The notes: generated by a model not told the origin, from the sequence alone. 64,000 bases of DNA from Myxocyprinus asiaticus (GCF_019703515.2 NC_059379.1:24107880-24171879), one strand, 5' to 3'. Counted from the stretch's first letter, positions 27,401 through 38,802 are shown. Numbers and translations: made by a program.

Positions 27401-28422
27401 TAAATCAAAACTGATTGCTCATGTACATGTACAAACTGTTCATGCACTTCACAGGCCAAGGAGATACTGACTGTCAAACTGCCCAGTTGGCAGGATAAGT
27501 GCACTGATGCCACCAAGGTTCCAGACACAGTGATTTCCATGATTGAGGGTCTGAAGACTCCAATGACAGTCATACCTAAGTCCTCGGCTATTATGGAGCA
27601 CAGTGACCGGGTCAGTCTCAAACAGACAACCATGCTTTAACCAACGCTAATGTTAAACTACATTTTAGTTAATGTTTCATTGTACCTTCAACAAAATATG
27701 TATTAAATAAAATGTAAATGTACAAGTATATGACTTTGCAATGCCTTCAAATATTTATTATTGATGTACAATGTAAGCATAATAATAAAGTATGTAAATG
27801 CATTAATAAGGTACAATGTTATTTTTGTTTTCTCAGAACCATTCAGATGCAGTGGTTCCACCACCAGCCCCGTCACTCAAAGCCCACACGAGTCCACTGG
27901 CCAGCATGTTCTCCCAAGACATTCCCAAAAGCCCCATCTCATCAGAGCAGTGCTCAGGCAAGCTGAAGACTCTCTTATGCTTTGATCTATTCTGTTTAAT
28001 CAGATAACAGCTTCTCATCTCAGTAATTAAGTACAGTTTAGTCTGTATTGTGTTTGTATTTAAGAGGGACTCCAAATATAAGTTTGATTGCTAAACAGAC
28101 TGATTAGTGTTGCAAAATAAATTTTGAAAATGGCACAGAAATAATGCTTGCTTTGAAATCAACAGATCAAGACAGCCTTGATGGCCTGTCCAGGTCTACA
28201 TCTGTGTCCAGTGGTATGGACGTGGTGAAGAAGATCAGAGTGCAAACTATTTTCCCCCACACAGCTGGAAATAATGAGACCCTGCTGAGCTTTGATGATG
28301 GAGACATCATTACACTGCTTATTCAAGATGAGCGGGATGGATGGCTGTATGGAGAACTAGAACATACTGGACAGTAAGTTTAGGCTAGGCTTTGTCATAC
28401 ATAAACATAATTATATGGCGCT

Positions 28423-28458
<36 letters not shown>

Positions 28459-31400
28459 TGTCATTCTGAGTTGTCATATGTACCCCATAAAATCAGAATT
28501 GGAGTTTTGTGGCTTTAGTTCAGGTCTATTTGCTTTGTGGTAATCTATATTCTAGCATGCTCATTAAAGTTGACAAAATTAAACTTATGCAGATATAAGT
28601 TTGTAAGTATACTGTAAGTTTGATTAAATTAACAACAGAGCTTTAATATTTAGATTAGATAACTTCATAAACTGATGTTTATGTAAATAAATAAATCACC
28701 TTTATGTGTATGTCATCTTCTTGCCAGGAGGTTATGGAAGCTGCAGCACAGTAAGTTTAAATACATCCTAAAGGACTGTTTTCACTTTTTGAGGGAGTGA
28801 TACTGATTTAAAGGTGCTGTAAGCGATTTTATTTCATGGAAAAGTATGCAAAATAAATAAATAAATAAATAGATGAATAAATTACAAATTCCAAGGAAGG
28901 GAACTAAGTGGACTAAGGGTTCAGATAAATTCCCTCGCAATGTCCGCAATATGTGTCCAAGGCTCAGCAGATTTGCTCTTTGCTCCCTGGAGTTTGGCAC
29001 ATGACCTCATTCACAACAATATGAAAGAAAGTCTTAGCCCACAATTTATTTTATAGTTCATACTTCAACTGGTGCCTTGCTTATGCTGCTCTCAGGTAAA
29101 TCTGTTCTTTATGAAAATATTAAGAGGACAAAGGAAATATTGTTAAGTGAAAGGCACCTGTAACCATTTCAAATAATGAAGGCAGCAGTGCAGTTAGCTG
29201 CGCTTTGCGTGGTCTTGTATTTGTGTTTTTGGACATTTTAGTGAGCCGCTTTGTTATACCTGATCAGCTCTGCCATTTCAAAGTTCCAAAGTCCACAGAT
29301 TTTCCCTCACTACCTATTATGCTGTCTCACTGCTATTTTGAGAAAAGAAAACGTCTTAATGAACTGATGCACACTTTAAAGCTCAGTTTAAAGTTAGCTG
29401 CAGCTGGCTGTGTGACAGTTCATAAGCAACCAATTCCAAATGCATTCTTAATAACTACATTGTGCTCCACTGTACATTTGTGCCACTATAGTGATTTTTT
29501 TTTTTTTTTTTTTAACCGCTTAAAGGAAGGTGCACTCAGTATTGTTTTCCTCTTTAAAATCCCTCTAAAGAAATAAATTGTGCTTTTGAACAATGTTTAA
29601 AATCATGTACACCCATATCAGTAGTCTAAAAGCCGATTTATTTTACATGGAGCTGGGCTGCCTCATGGGGGCTGACAAGTTGAGATCACATGACCTGCTC
29701 AATACTAAACACTTTATCTTGGTAACCCCACTGAAATCAGACACTTCCGTTAACAGAATGAATTCACCATATCTGACTGTGAATAGCACAGTTCTACACA
29801 GATATCAGTAAATGAAAACTATTGCTTTTGCATAATGCTGCACACATGCTGGTGTCAGTATAAGTCCAGTATAAGCAATATTGGTCAGTACAATTAAACA
29901 ACAAATTTCTGTGTGCGTATCCTGTTGTTCCAAATTCATATGACTTTTAACAGAAGATGTTAGCCAAAATGAGAGCTTCAGTCACCATTTGCTTTGTGTG
30001 AAAAATAAGTAATAGGCTGATTAATTAGTCATAAAATTTGATTAAATTATGTTGAATTCATAATTATTTTCCAAAATATGCTAAAGACGTAAATATAAAT
30101 GGTGGGATAATTTGTACTATACATAAACATTAACAAAAAATCCCCAAAACAAATAAATAAATAAATCAAAACCTGGTTTTAGGTTACATTCACTGGTTCA
30201 AAAATGTAAATGTAGATCAGGCATAAATGGGTATTGGGTAATGCATTGTTGAACAGAAGAATGCACAACTGTAAAGAAGATTCAAAATCTTTTCCAAACA
30301 TTCTTTGTATTTATGGAGTACAGGGAGGTTTGGCTACTGTTGTTACATTAATTATTAAGCCAATATGAATAAAGGATAAAATCATGTCTGACTTAACAGA
30401 CTAAGTAGACTGCTGATAATCCATATATATTTGAATATAATCACGGGGACATTTACTGAAGCAATAATTAAAAAATTTAAATGCAATCTGTTGTCTATAC
30501 AGGCAGATAAATCTGATCTACCAAGCAGACTCACAAAATTAAAAACTTAATGACGTGTAACACATTTAAGGACAAAAAATGTTTGCAAGTAAATGCGCTG
30601 TACATCGCCAATCTTTTCTAGTGTATTCTCCAAATATTCCACAATATGCGAAGTATATCATAATTGGGAAAGAAAAGAACAACTTATTTTGCTTATAGAC
30701 GCGCACAATTATGAACTGAGGCAGAAATCCTAACTAAACTTTCTTAATTTAAAGTGCTTGTTTGTTTCCTGAAATCTGAGACAGCCACTGTAACATATTG
30801 GGTATTATAATAGTCATTATGATTTACTATTAAATTAAATTGATAGAGATTTTGCTATATCGCAATATGTAAATATCCATGTGTGCAGCGTGGGCTTATC
30901 TATCAGTGGGCAGGGCTTCACGTGATACTGAGAGAATTTAAGAAACATAAACAGGGATTTTATTGCATTTAAAAAAAAATAAAAAAAAACATTTGGTGGC
31001 CACCCAAGCAAATGCAATGACATTCATCTCACGTTCGCCGCTTCATTAGTGCTTACTATGCTTCTTATCTCGTCTCTGACTTCTCAAGGAGGAAGCGAGG
31101 TCTGGGTAAACATTCAACAAGTCTTTTGTTTTACACACTTTCTCGTCTAACACAACAAGGTTTACTTTACAGCACAACACAAAATGCACAAAACACTGCT
31201 GCATGTGTCTCTCCCTCTCCTCCGGCTGACTGGAATGCTCTTATGTCCCTCTATGCTCTCATTGAAAATACAAACAGCTGTTAGAGAGAATTTCCCACAG
31301 GTGTCAATCCTTAATGTTCTTCCTCTCGTGACATCACTCGACTACGCCCCCATCACCACACGGTCATATTAAAAAAATAAAAAATTCTGCAAGAAATGTT

Positions 31401-33815
31401 TACATAATTTGGGATATTTTCTGCATTTTTTTTTACATTTTTGTTGCATTGCTTTGGGAAGATGTTGAGTTTCTTGAGGAAAGTTTATAATAATAATAAT
31501 AACAATAATAATAATAATATCGGTCAACAACATATCAAATTTAGTATTATGGTAAGATTGATTTAAAACGAAGTTGTTTTTTTGTTTTTTACTTGGACTG
31601 TAGTCTATTTCCAAATAAAGAGAAAACTATATAAGAGGAAGCATTTATTTCACTGACTGGATTTTCCAAAAATAGGCAGTACAGTATGGTTATTTAATAT
31701 ATACATTTAGTTAATTTTCCTAAAAATATTACTGTATCGTGATATACAGAACAGTGCAAAAGTCTTAGGCACATAAGATGCTTCACAAAAACATTTGTCT
31801 TAAGGTTATTTATATCTTCAGCTTTAGTGTGTCAATTGGAAATATACATTTTAGACTCCCAAACATTACTTTTGCAAATAGTATAGAAGAACAGGGAGCC
31901 CTGCAACAGATGGCATGGTCCCCACAAAGCCCCCCACTGAACATCGAGACAGTCTGTGATTAAAAGAAGAGACAGAAGCTATTGAGACAGCCGAAATCGA
32001 TAGAAGAACTGTCGTGAATTCTCCAAGAAGCTTGGAACATCCTATTTGCCAACAAGCAAGAAAAACTGTGTCCAGGTGTCCCTATGAGAATTGGTGCTGT
32101 TTTAAAGGCAAAGGTGGCCACACCAAATATTGATTTAGATTTTTTTATGTTTACAGGACTTTTTATGACATTAATTGATAAATGAAAACTATTTATGGCA
32201 TTATTTTTGAAGACATCCTCACTATGCAACATTTTTCCCAAGTGCCTAAAACTTTTGCACAGTACTGTATATCATTATCATGATATAAAATGACTCGTAA
32301 GATTTTGGACATATCGCCCACCCCTAAATTTCCGTAATTGATGCCTCACATTTTTTACAGAATATTGGTACATTTTTAAACCCCTACATACTATTATGAA
32401 GCAAAAGAATGTCATTTGCCATGGCTATGCCACTGCGTCATCAGAGGGGCACCTGCACTTCAGCAAAAGGGCAGGGGCTCGAGCCCCTAGAGCCACCCCT
32501 TCTGCGCATGCCTGCTGCGTAGCATCTCCTTTTGTATTCTATGGAAAAAAGTCATACAGGTTTGGAACAACATAAGGTTGAGTAAATGATGACAGAATTT
32601 TCATGATTGCATGAACTATCCCTATGTTGCACATGGAAAACTGTCACACATTTGTTTGTCAGATATAGTCACATGCACATTATGGTTTTATGCTTTGTAT
32701 TCAATTGCAGAAGGGGCTGGTTTCCCTCATCTTATTGCCGAACTTACAATGATCCGGTGATCGCAATCAGGTGAGCACAGAGAAACAGAAAACCTTGATG
32801 GGATTTCAACTGAAAGGAACAATGTTTATCTGTATATAAAAAGGCAGTAAGACATCAAGTGCCTGACTGTCATCTATATGCTTTGTGTTTAGCAGAGTGG
32901 AGAGCCCATTGCATAGTCAGAGTGCGGTTGATCTCCCAGAGCAGACGGAGGAAGACGAGGAGGTGGAGGAACCCAAGCTGCTGCCCCCACCTGACTACAG
33001 TTACTCATCCAGGGACTTACCCTTCAAGCCCTCCACCCCCTCTCCACAGAACACGGTAAACACAGTGCATTGGATAATAGGAAAACTAAATGCAACTTAG
33101 TTGAAAAAGCAGCTATCAGGAGTACCTCTATCTGGGCCTCTTCATTGGTTTCTTTTTCTTTGTGGCTGCAATAAATAGGGAAAGCCATTGATGTGTATTC
33201 CAGGAGGGACTCCCTGATCAGATTTGCTTTCCCTCTAGGGTGAACATGAAACCTCTGTCCTTCCCTAGTTCTGTACAGCAGGAACACATGAAGGATGCAC
33301 ATACAATACAGAAGAGTTGCTTTTTGTGATGTCATATTATATACAGTATGTAAATATATGATATTACAATACCAGTCAGAAGTTTGTACATACTTGACTG
33401 AATTTGTTTCTCATGAAAACCTTTTGATATAAAGGCTTATGTTTAAATGAATTGTGTTGACAAACATAGATTTTGCCTAAATAGGAATTTCTTTACAAAA
33501 CTCATTATTTTTTTTTATTTATTTTTTTTAAATGGCTGTGTTGGAGTGTATAGTAAAGGAAAAGCAGCCTACAAGTGACCACTGTACATAGGAACATGAA
33601 TACTGTTTAAAAGCATGTGTGCAAAGTTGTAATCTAGACAAAGGGTGGCTACTCTGATGTTTTCTACTGAATAAGTTTTAATTTCCTTAACATTTATCAC
33701 TGCCCATACTTTCAATTTTGTAGTTCTGTTGACTTTGCTATTACTCTAAAATGTTGCAAATAGATATAATAAAGATAGGTGTGCCCAAACCTTTGACTGG
33801 TAGTATGTGTGTGTA

Positions 33816-33859
<44 letters not shown>

Positions 33860-35224
33860 AGGTTGTAGAATCGTTCAAACTAAATTTACATTAGTTGCAA
33901 GTCCTACAAAAAGAAACGTAAGACCTACAATTATGTAAACTTTGTTCTTTGCCAGGGGGCCTAGGGAGGGGTAAATGAATGCTCTGCATTACTGTCATTG
34001 TGAAAAATAAAAAGACATCTGAAAAATGCACCTAACCTGGTTTGACATTGTAAGACAGAGTGGGGACAATTAGCGTTGCACCATGTCAGCTGATGTCAAA
34101 CTGAAATATATGGCTCACTATGCTGAATGACCTCAAGCAACATGAACTGAGATAAAATTGACAGTGTTTGGACAGAAGTAATTCACCTAGAATGTGCTCG
34201 TATGGCAGTGGTCAGGTGACTAGCTGCTGTAATAGACACACATGGACTGTTTAGGCAGATTTAAATGCTTCTCCACTGCTGCCACTTCAGCTAGTCTGAC
34301 TTTGATCTCAAATTTGCCCTGTTGTGCATTTACTCTGCAAACAGGCATGCCTTAATCCAAGATACCTCCTGTCAATGTGTGTAAAAATTACAAAATATGA
34401 GCCATTTGATTCCCTGTTTGATTGGTGCTCAGGTTTATGAATGGTTGCTTTTAGTACTCTTATTATTACCTTTGGTAAACATGGTACCAAAATTGTTTAG
34501 CTTAAAACATTTTTTTTATATTTTGCAAAATTATTTGCATGACATAAGCTGCATTTAAAACTGATAATTTGTAAATGTATTAACAACAGTGATACTGATT
34601 CATAATTATATGGTTGGTTATTTTGCATTTTCTTCCTGCTGTGCACAACCCTATAAGTACAGACCTGCGACCCACCAGTTGAGAGTGTCTGGTTTATGAA
34701 AACATGGAGCATACAACAGTATGTCATATGCAAAGTATCTTGCATATTCCCTGACTGTTAACTGTTCGTAGTCACTTGAATTAGTAATGATTAGATTTTC
34801 TTCTCTCCGATGGAGTAAGCAAGCGTTTCAAGATGATCAAGGTTCTAGGTACTAAAGTTTGCTGGTGAAGTGACAGAATTATCTGTTGACATCCTAATCA
34901 AACCAGTCTGACAGGGAAACGCTCTTCACTTTAAAGTTCCAAAGAACAGAAACAGTCACAGAATGTACATTTCTGCCACCGACTTTTCATTTGTTTTTTT
35001 TTGTATCTGCAACAGGTGTCTTTGCCAAATGGTCACTCCATACCTCCATTCCTAGTGTGAGTAACTTTAACAGAATATATTACCAATACTACTAAAATGC
35101 CCTAGAATTTAACCTAATCACTACTAGCATAATGCCTCTATTTCTCCTCAGAGGTGGGAATCCATTTGCCACAGTCAGACTCCGACCCACCATTACAAAC
35201 GACAGATCAGCACCAGTCGTTTGA
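12488..35224 (+). CDS. baiap2l1: BAIAP2L1 / IRTKS: I-BAR and SH3 actin-membrane scaffold (14 coding exons)
   Basis: Coding exons are 12488-12538, 15274-15349, 15545-15631, 20139-20200, 23919-23990, 24109-24243, 26820-26972, 27455-27610, 27837-27957, 28166-28373, 32711-32770, 32896-33055, 35016-35056 and 35152-35224, giving 1455 nt or 484 aa (human about 511). The start [16 protein letters not shown] matches the family. Residues 1 to about 240 form the I-BAR/IMD helical bundle ([53 protein letters not shown]), which bends membranes outward and binds Rac and actin. A Pro/Ser linker precedes the SH3 domain at about 327-386 ([32 protein letters not shown]), which binds proline-rich partners such as N-WASP/WAVE-type regulators and EspFu. 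The C-terminus has the conserved [11 protein letters not shown] motif. Intron 9 uses a GC donor. Exon 12 has a tandem NAG acceptor. The introns host many transposons. Confidence 0.95.
12823..14443 (+). mobile_element. Sleeping-Beauty-type Tc1 element, copy 1
   Basis: The ends cagttgaagtcagaagtttac and its complement lie inside TA at 12821-12822 and 14444-14445. The second, inner copy of the motif typical of IR/DR elements (cagaagttt near 13031; aacttctgacccactggg at 14228-14246) is also present. This end sequence and IR/DR layout are those of the fish Tc1 group to which Sleeping Beauty belongs. It sits in intron 1 of BAIAP2L1. A second copy lies inverted at 50816-52424. Confidence 0.92.
13192..14215 (+). 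pseudogene. Broken Sleeping-Beauty-type transposase
   Basis: The start [13 protein letters not shown] is recognisable, but the frame shifts almost at once. Later parts are readable in pieces: the first catalytic Asp region ([14 protein letters not shown]) and the Gly-rich loop with [10 protein letters not shown] at 13593-13886. After a further frame shift, the last third at 13883-14215 holds the second Asp ([10 protein letters not shown]), the Glu (LNPIENLW) and the normal end NATKY. All three catalytic residues survive, but several shifts and stops prevent a full protein. Confidence 0.88.
14625..15055. mobile_element. MITE-like repeat, copy 1
   Basis: The ends resemble an inverted pair: agcactcggtaattttt near 14640 and aaaattactgagtgcacctt near 15030-15050. 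The internal segment around tacatggag...atgggggctg...atcacatgacc is shared with a second copy near 29520-29890. No coding frame. It lies in BAIAP2L1 intron 1. Confidence 0.5.
15632..19446. other. BAIAP2L1 intron 3, mostly unassigned
   Basis: No exon of the gene and no second gene is visible. A diverged repeat resembling the one at 55361-56037 occupies about 17519-17850 (ends with aacccatatcagtcgacca). A 165-codon minus frame at 18397-18894 has no recognisable similarity or gene context. Confidence 0.45.
17519..17850. repeat. Diverged hAT-type MITE fragment
   Basis: It contains atcggccaatatttggcca and ends near aaaacccatatcagtcgacc, the same terminal module as the element at 55361-56037 (catatcagtcaaccactac). 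It is a degenerate copy without coding capacity, in BAIAP2L1 intron 3. Confidence 0.45.
19447..20013. mobile_element. Fold-back MITE with AAGGAATGTTC ends
   Basis: The left arm begins aaggaatgttctgggttcag and includes tcgacagcatttgtggcataatg. The right arm contains the complement cattatgccacaaatgctgtcga and ends ctggaacattccttc. The arms are about 130 bp and there is no transposase. I recognise this module as abundant in cyprinid DNA (memory, not searched). It lies just upstream of BAIAP2L1 exon 4. Confidence 0.75.
20655..22233 (+). mobile_element. Tc1-like element with inactive transposase
   Basis: The left end cagtactgtgaaaaagtatttg follows TA. The right end is a diverged complement (caaatatttgttcacagcact). 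Subterminal inverted sequence around ataacttttttgcttcag pairs with ctgaagcaaaaaagttat-like sequence near 20790-20810. It lies in BAIAP2L1 intron 4. Confidence 0.82.
21014..22029 (+). pseudogene. Broken Tc1-like transposase
   Basis: The start [20 protein letters not shown] gives the helix-turn-helix. A frame shift near 21160 moves the GRPSK linker into the next frame. The region of the first catalytic Asp ([13 protein letters not shown]) is readable near 21460 in another frame. The last 90 codons ([20 protein letters not shown] through GGSTSY) are intact at 21760-22029. The second catalytic position lies in qkNNDPKH, where Asn replaces Asp, so the core residue itself is lost in addition to the frame shifts. 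Confidence 0.82.
22495..23719 (+). mobile_element. Internally deleted Tc1-like element, family 2 copy 1
   Basis: The ends are cactggtggccaaaagtttgg and ccaaacttttggctgccagtg. A transposase start (MAKKRNGFL near 22898) and HTH ([20 protein letters not shown]) are present. The catalytic core is deleted: the codons for WKRVLW join directly to sequence for LNPIEICG, so both Asp residues are gone. The copy at 60787-61988 has the same junction. Copy 43063-43766 has a different, larger deletion. It lies in BAIAP2L1 intron 4. Confidence 0.85.
25312..26615 (+). mobile_element. hAT element relic with BED-type zinc finger, split by a MITE
   Basis: The ends are taggggtgtgacgagat and gtcacacccctac. Subterminal sequence in both ends is rich in tctcgt/acgaga motifs. 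A frame at 25655-25975 encodes [18 protein letters not shown], then QNHR, resembling the BED zinc finger at the N-terminus of hAT transposases. The rest of the transposase is missing. A Tc1-type MITE (26036-26520) has replaced or interrupted the remainder. No 8-bp duplication was recognised. It lies in BAIAP2L1 intron 6. Confidence 0.7.
26036..26520. mobile_element. Tc1/mariner-type MITE, copy 2 of 3
   Basis: It is nearly identical to 6434-6976 from cctgaaatgtttctcatgat to acttttgaccggtagtgta. The left terminus is missing. Near the right end there is an A-rich low-complexity tract (26446-26490). It is inserted in the hAT relic. Confidence 0.75.
27015..27130. repeat. Half copy of the fold-back MITE
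   Basis: The segment from atagttcatccaaaaata through atgactttcttctgtgggac is the left arm module of the family seen at 10394-11846. The second arm is not recognisable. It lies in BAIAP2L1 intron 7. Confidence 0.55.
28424..28455. repeat. Poly(A) tract
   Basis: About 30 consecutive A bases, in BAIAP2L1 intron 10. It has no visible retroelement body upstream. Confidence 0.9.
29520..29890. mobile_element. MITE-like repeat, copy 2
   Basis: It starts near ttaaaggaaggtgcactcag and contains tacatggagctgggctgcc, atgggggctgac and atcacatgacc, matching the copy at 14625-15055. The end is diffuse. Confidence 0.45.
30830..32327. mobile_element. Probable degenerate hAT element
   Basis: The right end reads ggacatatcgcccacccct, the terminus of a common hAT group (its complement is aggggtgggcgatatgtcc). 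The left part (tgctatatcgcaatatgt near 30850) and the atcgtgatata modules flanking the nested MITE fit internal or subterminal pieces. The left terminus and target duplication are not clear, so the left limit is approximate. Confidence 0.4.
31751..32265 (+). mobile_element. Internally deleted Tc1-like element
   Basis: The ends are acagtgcaaaagtcttaggcac and gtgcctaaaacttttgcacagtact, a good inverted pair. Inside, a short frame contains [15 protein letters not shown], a decayed form of the [16 protein letters not shown] motif holding the catalytic Glu of Tc1 transposases. The rest is gone. It sits between two atcgtgatata-like modules of the surrounding hAT-like repeat. Confidence 0.75.
33369..33805. 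mobile_element. Tc1/mariner-type MITE, copy 3 of 3 (diverged)
   Basis: It begins taccagtcagaagtttgtac and ends aacctttgactggtagta, with the internal order of the copies at 6434 and 26036 but many substitutions. It is followed by a (GT)n tract at 33808-33850. It lies in BAIAP2L1 intron 12. Confidence 0.65.
33808..33860. repeat. (GT)n/(TA)n microsatellite
   Basis: A GT run passing into a short TA run next to the MITE end. Confidence 0.9.
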
Positions 35225-36183
35225 TGGAACTGGATGCAGCCCTGCCCTGGTGTGAAGTTATCTCATTTTGACAATGCAAATTCGGCAGAGGAACCAAATG
35301 AAAGAGTTCTGTTACAGCATCTTTTTTTTATTTTATTTTTTTTATCCAGAGTTTCTAAATAGGCAAACACCAGCACAATTTAAATTTGCATACATCATTA
35401 TTTATAAGGATTTTAGACTTTGATTAAATTATTTTAAATTGTAACTGAATTCATACAGTGAGTTTCCAAGAGAATTGGAAGTGCACAGCACTAAACTGGC
35501 TCTTGACCAAAAACCTAGTTTCTGACCATATTGGTCCTCTCTCTGTATCTGGGCCTTGTTAGGGTAAACTGAAGTCACCTATGTATGGCCTAAGGTTCAA
35601 GTGTTGCAGCCCCTAATTAGAAACACAGCATATAACCAAATCATATTTCATTTCAAATTCCAGTGAAGTATAAGATGCCAAAGTGTTCCATTTGGAATAT
35701 GGTTTCATTGTAGACTGTTTGCATTATACAATATCATTGTTTTTTTTTTTTTTTAAATGCTGATATATTTCTTATCCGCCACATCTTTTACACTTCTGGA
35801 GGAGGAAAATGTAAAGACTGTTTTTTTTAATTGTTTATACCTCCTCATGTAAAATAAGAGTGCAATGTGTGATAACATTCAGTTGAACAATTGCCATATT
35901 AGTTGAATGTTGATTTATTGACTTTAGCTGAAGATCATGTCAACCTAATGAGTATTCTTACCTTAGTGATGGAAGAGAAATGCCCCAAGCATTCCATCAC
36001 TCTTAAGTGAATAAATGTTGATTTGTTTTTATGAAGTATTGTAAGGTTGTGTACATATTGTGCTTTTGCTAGCATGTTGTCGAGGAAAGCTTTTTTTTTA
36101 TTATTATTATTTCTCAGAGCTTTTTCTTTTTGGTTGCAATATTGATTCATCACCCCATTTCCTGTTATAGCACATTAGTCTGA

Positions 36184-36189
36184 AATAAA
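36184..36189 (+). terminator. Candidate BAIAP2L1 polyadenylation signal
   Basis: AATAAA occurs about 960 bp after the stop codon and is followed within 30 bp by GT-rich sequence (ggtgtgtatatatgtgtat). This is the expected order for cleavage and polyadenylation. Earlier candidates are weaker. Confidence 0.5.
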
Positions 36190-37038
36190 GGTGTGTATAT
36201 ATGTGTATAATAAAACCTATTGAAGTATTTAATGGATTATAATATCTGTTATTGCTTTTGTGGTTATTTCTCTTTCTGGGTACATTGGTAGTCATGTACT
36301 GTATGTATCTGTCTTTCCAGTGCTGCAGTTGTACATTGATATCTGTATCTTTGGACCCTTTTCACATTTCCAGGTTTGAAATGCTAAAGTGAACTGTAGC
36401 GGGATACATTTTTGTAGATGTACGTGACACAATAGTAATTTTAAAAAATGTTATTCATTTTTTTGCATTCCCATTTGCTTCAATAGCAGAAGGTAAAATC
36501 CACATATGTTTCAACATCTTTCCAAAAAAATAGAGCGAGAGCGTGTTGGATTACAGCGGTCAGAAGAGAGCAAGTTCCCAAATTTACTGTCACTCATTCA
36601 GGAGGTGTGTTTGAAATTGTAGCTCTGTTGACTACTTTTTTAAAATTATTTATTTTTATTATTAATTCCTAGGTTATGTAACATGAGTAATGTTATAAAT
36701 TTATGCTACATAATTCAACACTGAACAGATAAAGTTTCAAAGTTATGCAGCTAAATTAAGATGGAAATTCAAAATCACAGTCTCTGAAAGGAGTCCATGA
36801 GTATCTTCCTTTGGAGATATTCCTTCTTTATTTGAAGATTGTGCTTCTTGGCTTGCCCAAGCAGTATCTCAGTTGCCTTGTTTCCTAAGTCATCCAGCAG
36901 AATAAAGCGAAAGTGAAAATGGGTTGTGATAACGGTGAATTTATGATTGTTTACTGTAAATCATTGTGCTCACAAAGTCGAGTTCTTCAACACACTTTTC
37001 ATTCATCTTGTTCAGCATACTAAATTCTACATTCAATA
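36190..37038. other. Intergenic DNA without recognised features
   Basis: AT-rich sequence downstream of BAIAP2L1. No coding frame or named repeat was recognised. Confidence 0.4.
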
Positions 37039-37525
37039 TCAAAAAGTTTGTGGACACTCTTATCCCCTAATTAGCAGATTTGGCCAGTGTATTGGCCAAT
37101 AATTCCACTGAAGACAAATCTTAATGCAGTGACATTCTGAATTGTGTGCTTCCAAATTTTTGGCTCCCGTTTGGGGAAGATTGTTTTCTGTTCCAACATG
37201 ACAATGCCCCTGTACACAAAGTGAGATGGTTTTCTGGATCAGGTGGAAGTACTTGATGGTCTGCATTGCCAAAATCTGAACTCCAAACACCTTTGAGATG
37301 AATTGGAATACTGACTGTGAGCCAGGCCCCATAACCCATCATCAGTGCCTGACCTTACTGATGCTCTTGTGTGTGAATGGGAGCAAATACCCAGTCATGT
37401 TGCAACATGTACTTGAAAGCCTTCCCAGAAGAGAGGTAGCTGTTATAGCAGCAAAATGAGGGATTAATGCTTTTTGAAAATGTCCACTCAAATAGCAGGT
37501 GTCTTACTTTTTGCGCTGTATTTTA
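37039..37525 (+). pseudogene. Degenerate Tc1-like transposase fragment
   Basis: The segment reads, with stops and shifts, as the C-terminal half of a Tc1-type transposase: LFQHDNAPVHK (second catalytic Asp) near 37193-37220, a lost LNPIE region, then SVPDLTDALVCEWEQIPSHV near 37340-37400. The start aaaaagtttgtggacac and the end ggtgtcttactttttgcgctgta look like remnants of the inverted ends. It is old and non-functional. Confidence 0.7.
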
Positions 37526-38801
37526 AATGGGCAAAATAGGTGCAGGTGACTGACCTTTTGCAAGAGTTATTCAAAGCAACATTCAGGTTTTTCTTATCTG
37601 AATCTGGCACAAATGTATTATGTCCTTGACATAAGCTGGGTCTGCATTGCACGTGGCAGATAAAAGTGACTCAAGCAGTCTTCCCCAGAGCTGTAGTTAA
37701 GACTAAATAGAGCATCTGATTAGTATTCAGACAGCCCACTGCTGTTTTGACACAATGTAGCTATATTTGAGTGAGATGTTTCTTTAAACCAGAGCTTCAC
37801 TTAATGACAAAATATGCACACTCACAATGGTCTGTATTTTTCCCTATCAGTGGCACTACACATTTGTGCAGCTACACACAAAATACCACATCTCACAATC
37901 TGGACAATTATCAATCTTTTGGGAAATGTTTACAGCAGCATTTCTTATTTATTACTGTGCTCAGTCACAGTCAAGGAATACACATCCCAAACTTTTTAAG
38001 TGCTAACATCACTAACAAAGGGAGATGGCAACCAATTGTCACACATTTGATTGATTTGAACTTTTGCTTGCTGTCTTGGTCAACCTGTTGCTCTTGGCAT
38101 ATGAATGCACCTATGCGTTTATGGAAGCTGTGAATTTTGTAAAAATATAGTCTTATCAGAATAAGACAAATAAGGCAAATAAGTGAAAAATGCTCAAGTT
38201 ACTGCATTGAAACTAATAAAGTAGCATGGCAAAAAAAAGAAACATACAGTACATTATTTTTTGCCTTAATCACCATAAACATGTTAAAACAAAAGTCAAC
38301 ATGCACATACTGTACACAATCACACCAGCTGTTTGCGACATCTTAAATCATTATTATGATGTTGCTTGATCAATGCAGACAATTTGTCCAACAACATTAG
38401 CTGCATTTGAAATCTTACCTAACAATAACCCTTTAAAACAAATTGCAATATATTTACATTTGATAAAATAGTGTTGACACCAAATCATTAAAATTCGATT
38501 TTTATTCAAAAGTTTTGCAGCAAAGAAAATTAAAAGTTCAATCAGTACCCCTTAATTTGCACTCAGATTGCACATTCGTAGTTGCTTATGCTAGTAGTAT
38601 CACATTTTCTTATTGATTTATTTGATTGTAAACTTGTTATAAATTTACTTATTCGCTGGTTGTTTTACAATGCCCTTTTTGCCCACTATTAAACACCTTT
38701 AAATACAAGAATTGTCAGCAAATGCTTTTATTCTGGAGAAATTAATGAATTGAATATTTTTTTAAATCATAAATGTTTATAATTTATGTGTTATTTAAGT
38801 G

Positions 38802-38802
<1 letters not shown>
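37526..38802. other. Intergenic DNA without recognised features
   Basis: A 120-codon plus frame at 37771-38133 has no recognisable motif. No repeat with readable ends was identified. Confidence 0.4.

Larger units (their letters stand above)
28374..32710. other. BAIAP2L1 intron 10 with degenerate repeats
   Basis: This is the 4.3-kb intron between the two SH3-coding exons. It includes the poly(A) tract, the MITE-like repeat near 29520-29890, an (AAT)-rich run at 31487-31518, a hAT-like end with nested Tc1 MITE (30830-32327), and otherwise AT-rich DNA without exons. Confidence 0.55.

Noticed and set aside
28728..28750. Possible 23-bp microexon between BAIAP2L1 exons 10 and 11 (good AG before, GTAAGT after)
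   Set aside because: Including it breaks the frame into exon 11 (RGWFPSSY), and joining 28373 directly to 32711 restores the SH3 domain exactly. It could be an unproductive alternative exon but nothing shows this.
29205..29576. 123-codon plus-strand frame in BAIAP2L1 intron 10
   Set aside because: It runs through a poly(T) tract into a MITE-like repeat, so it is not a plausible gene.
37771..38133. 120-codon plus-strand frame in the intergenic region
   Set aside because: No conserved motif, no start context, unlike known families; likely chance.
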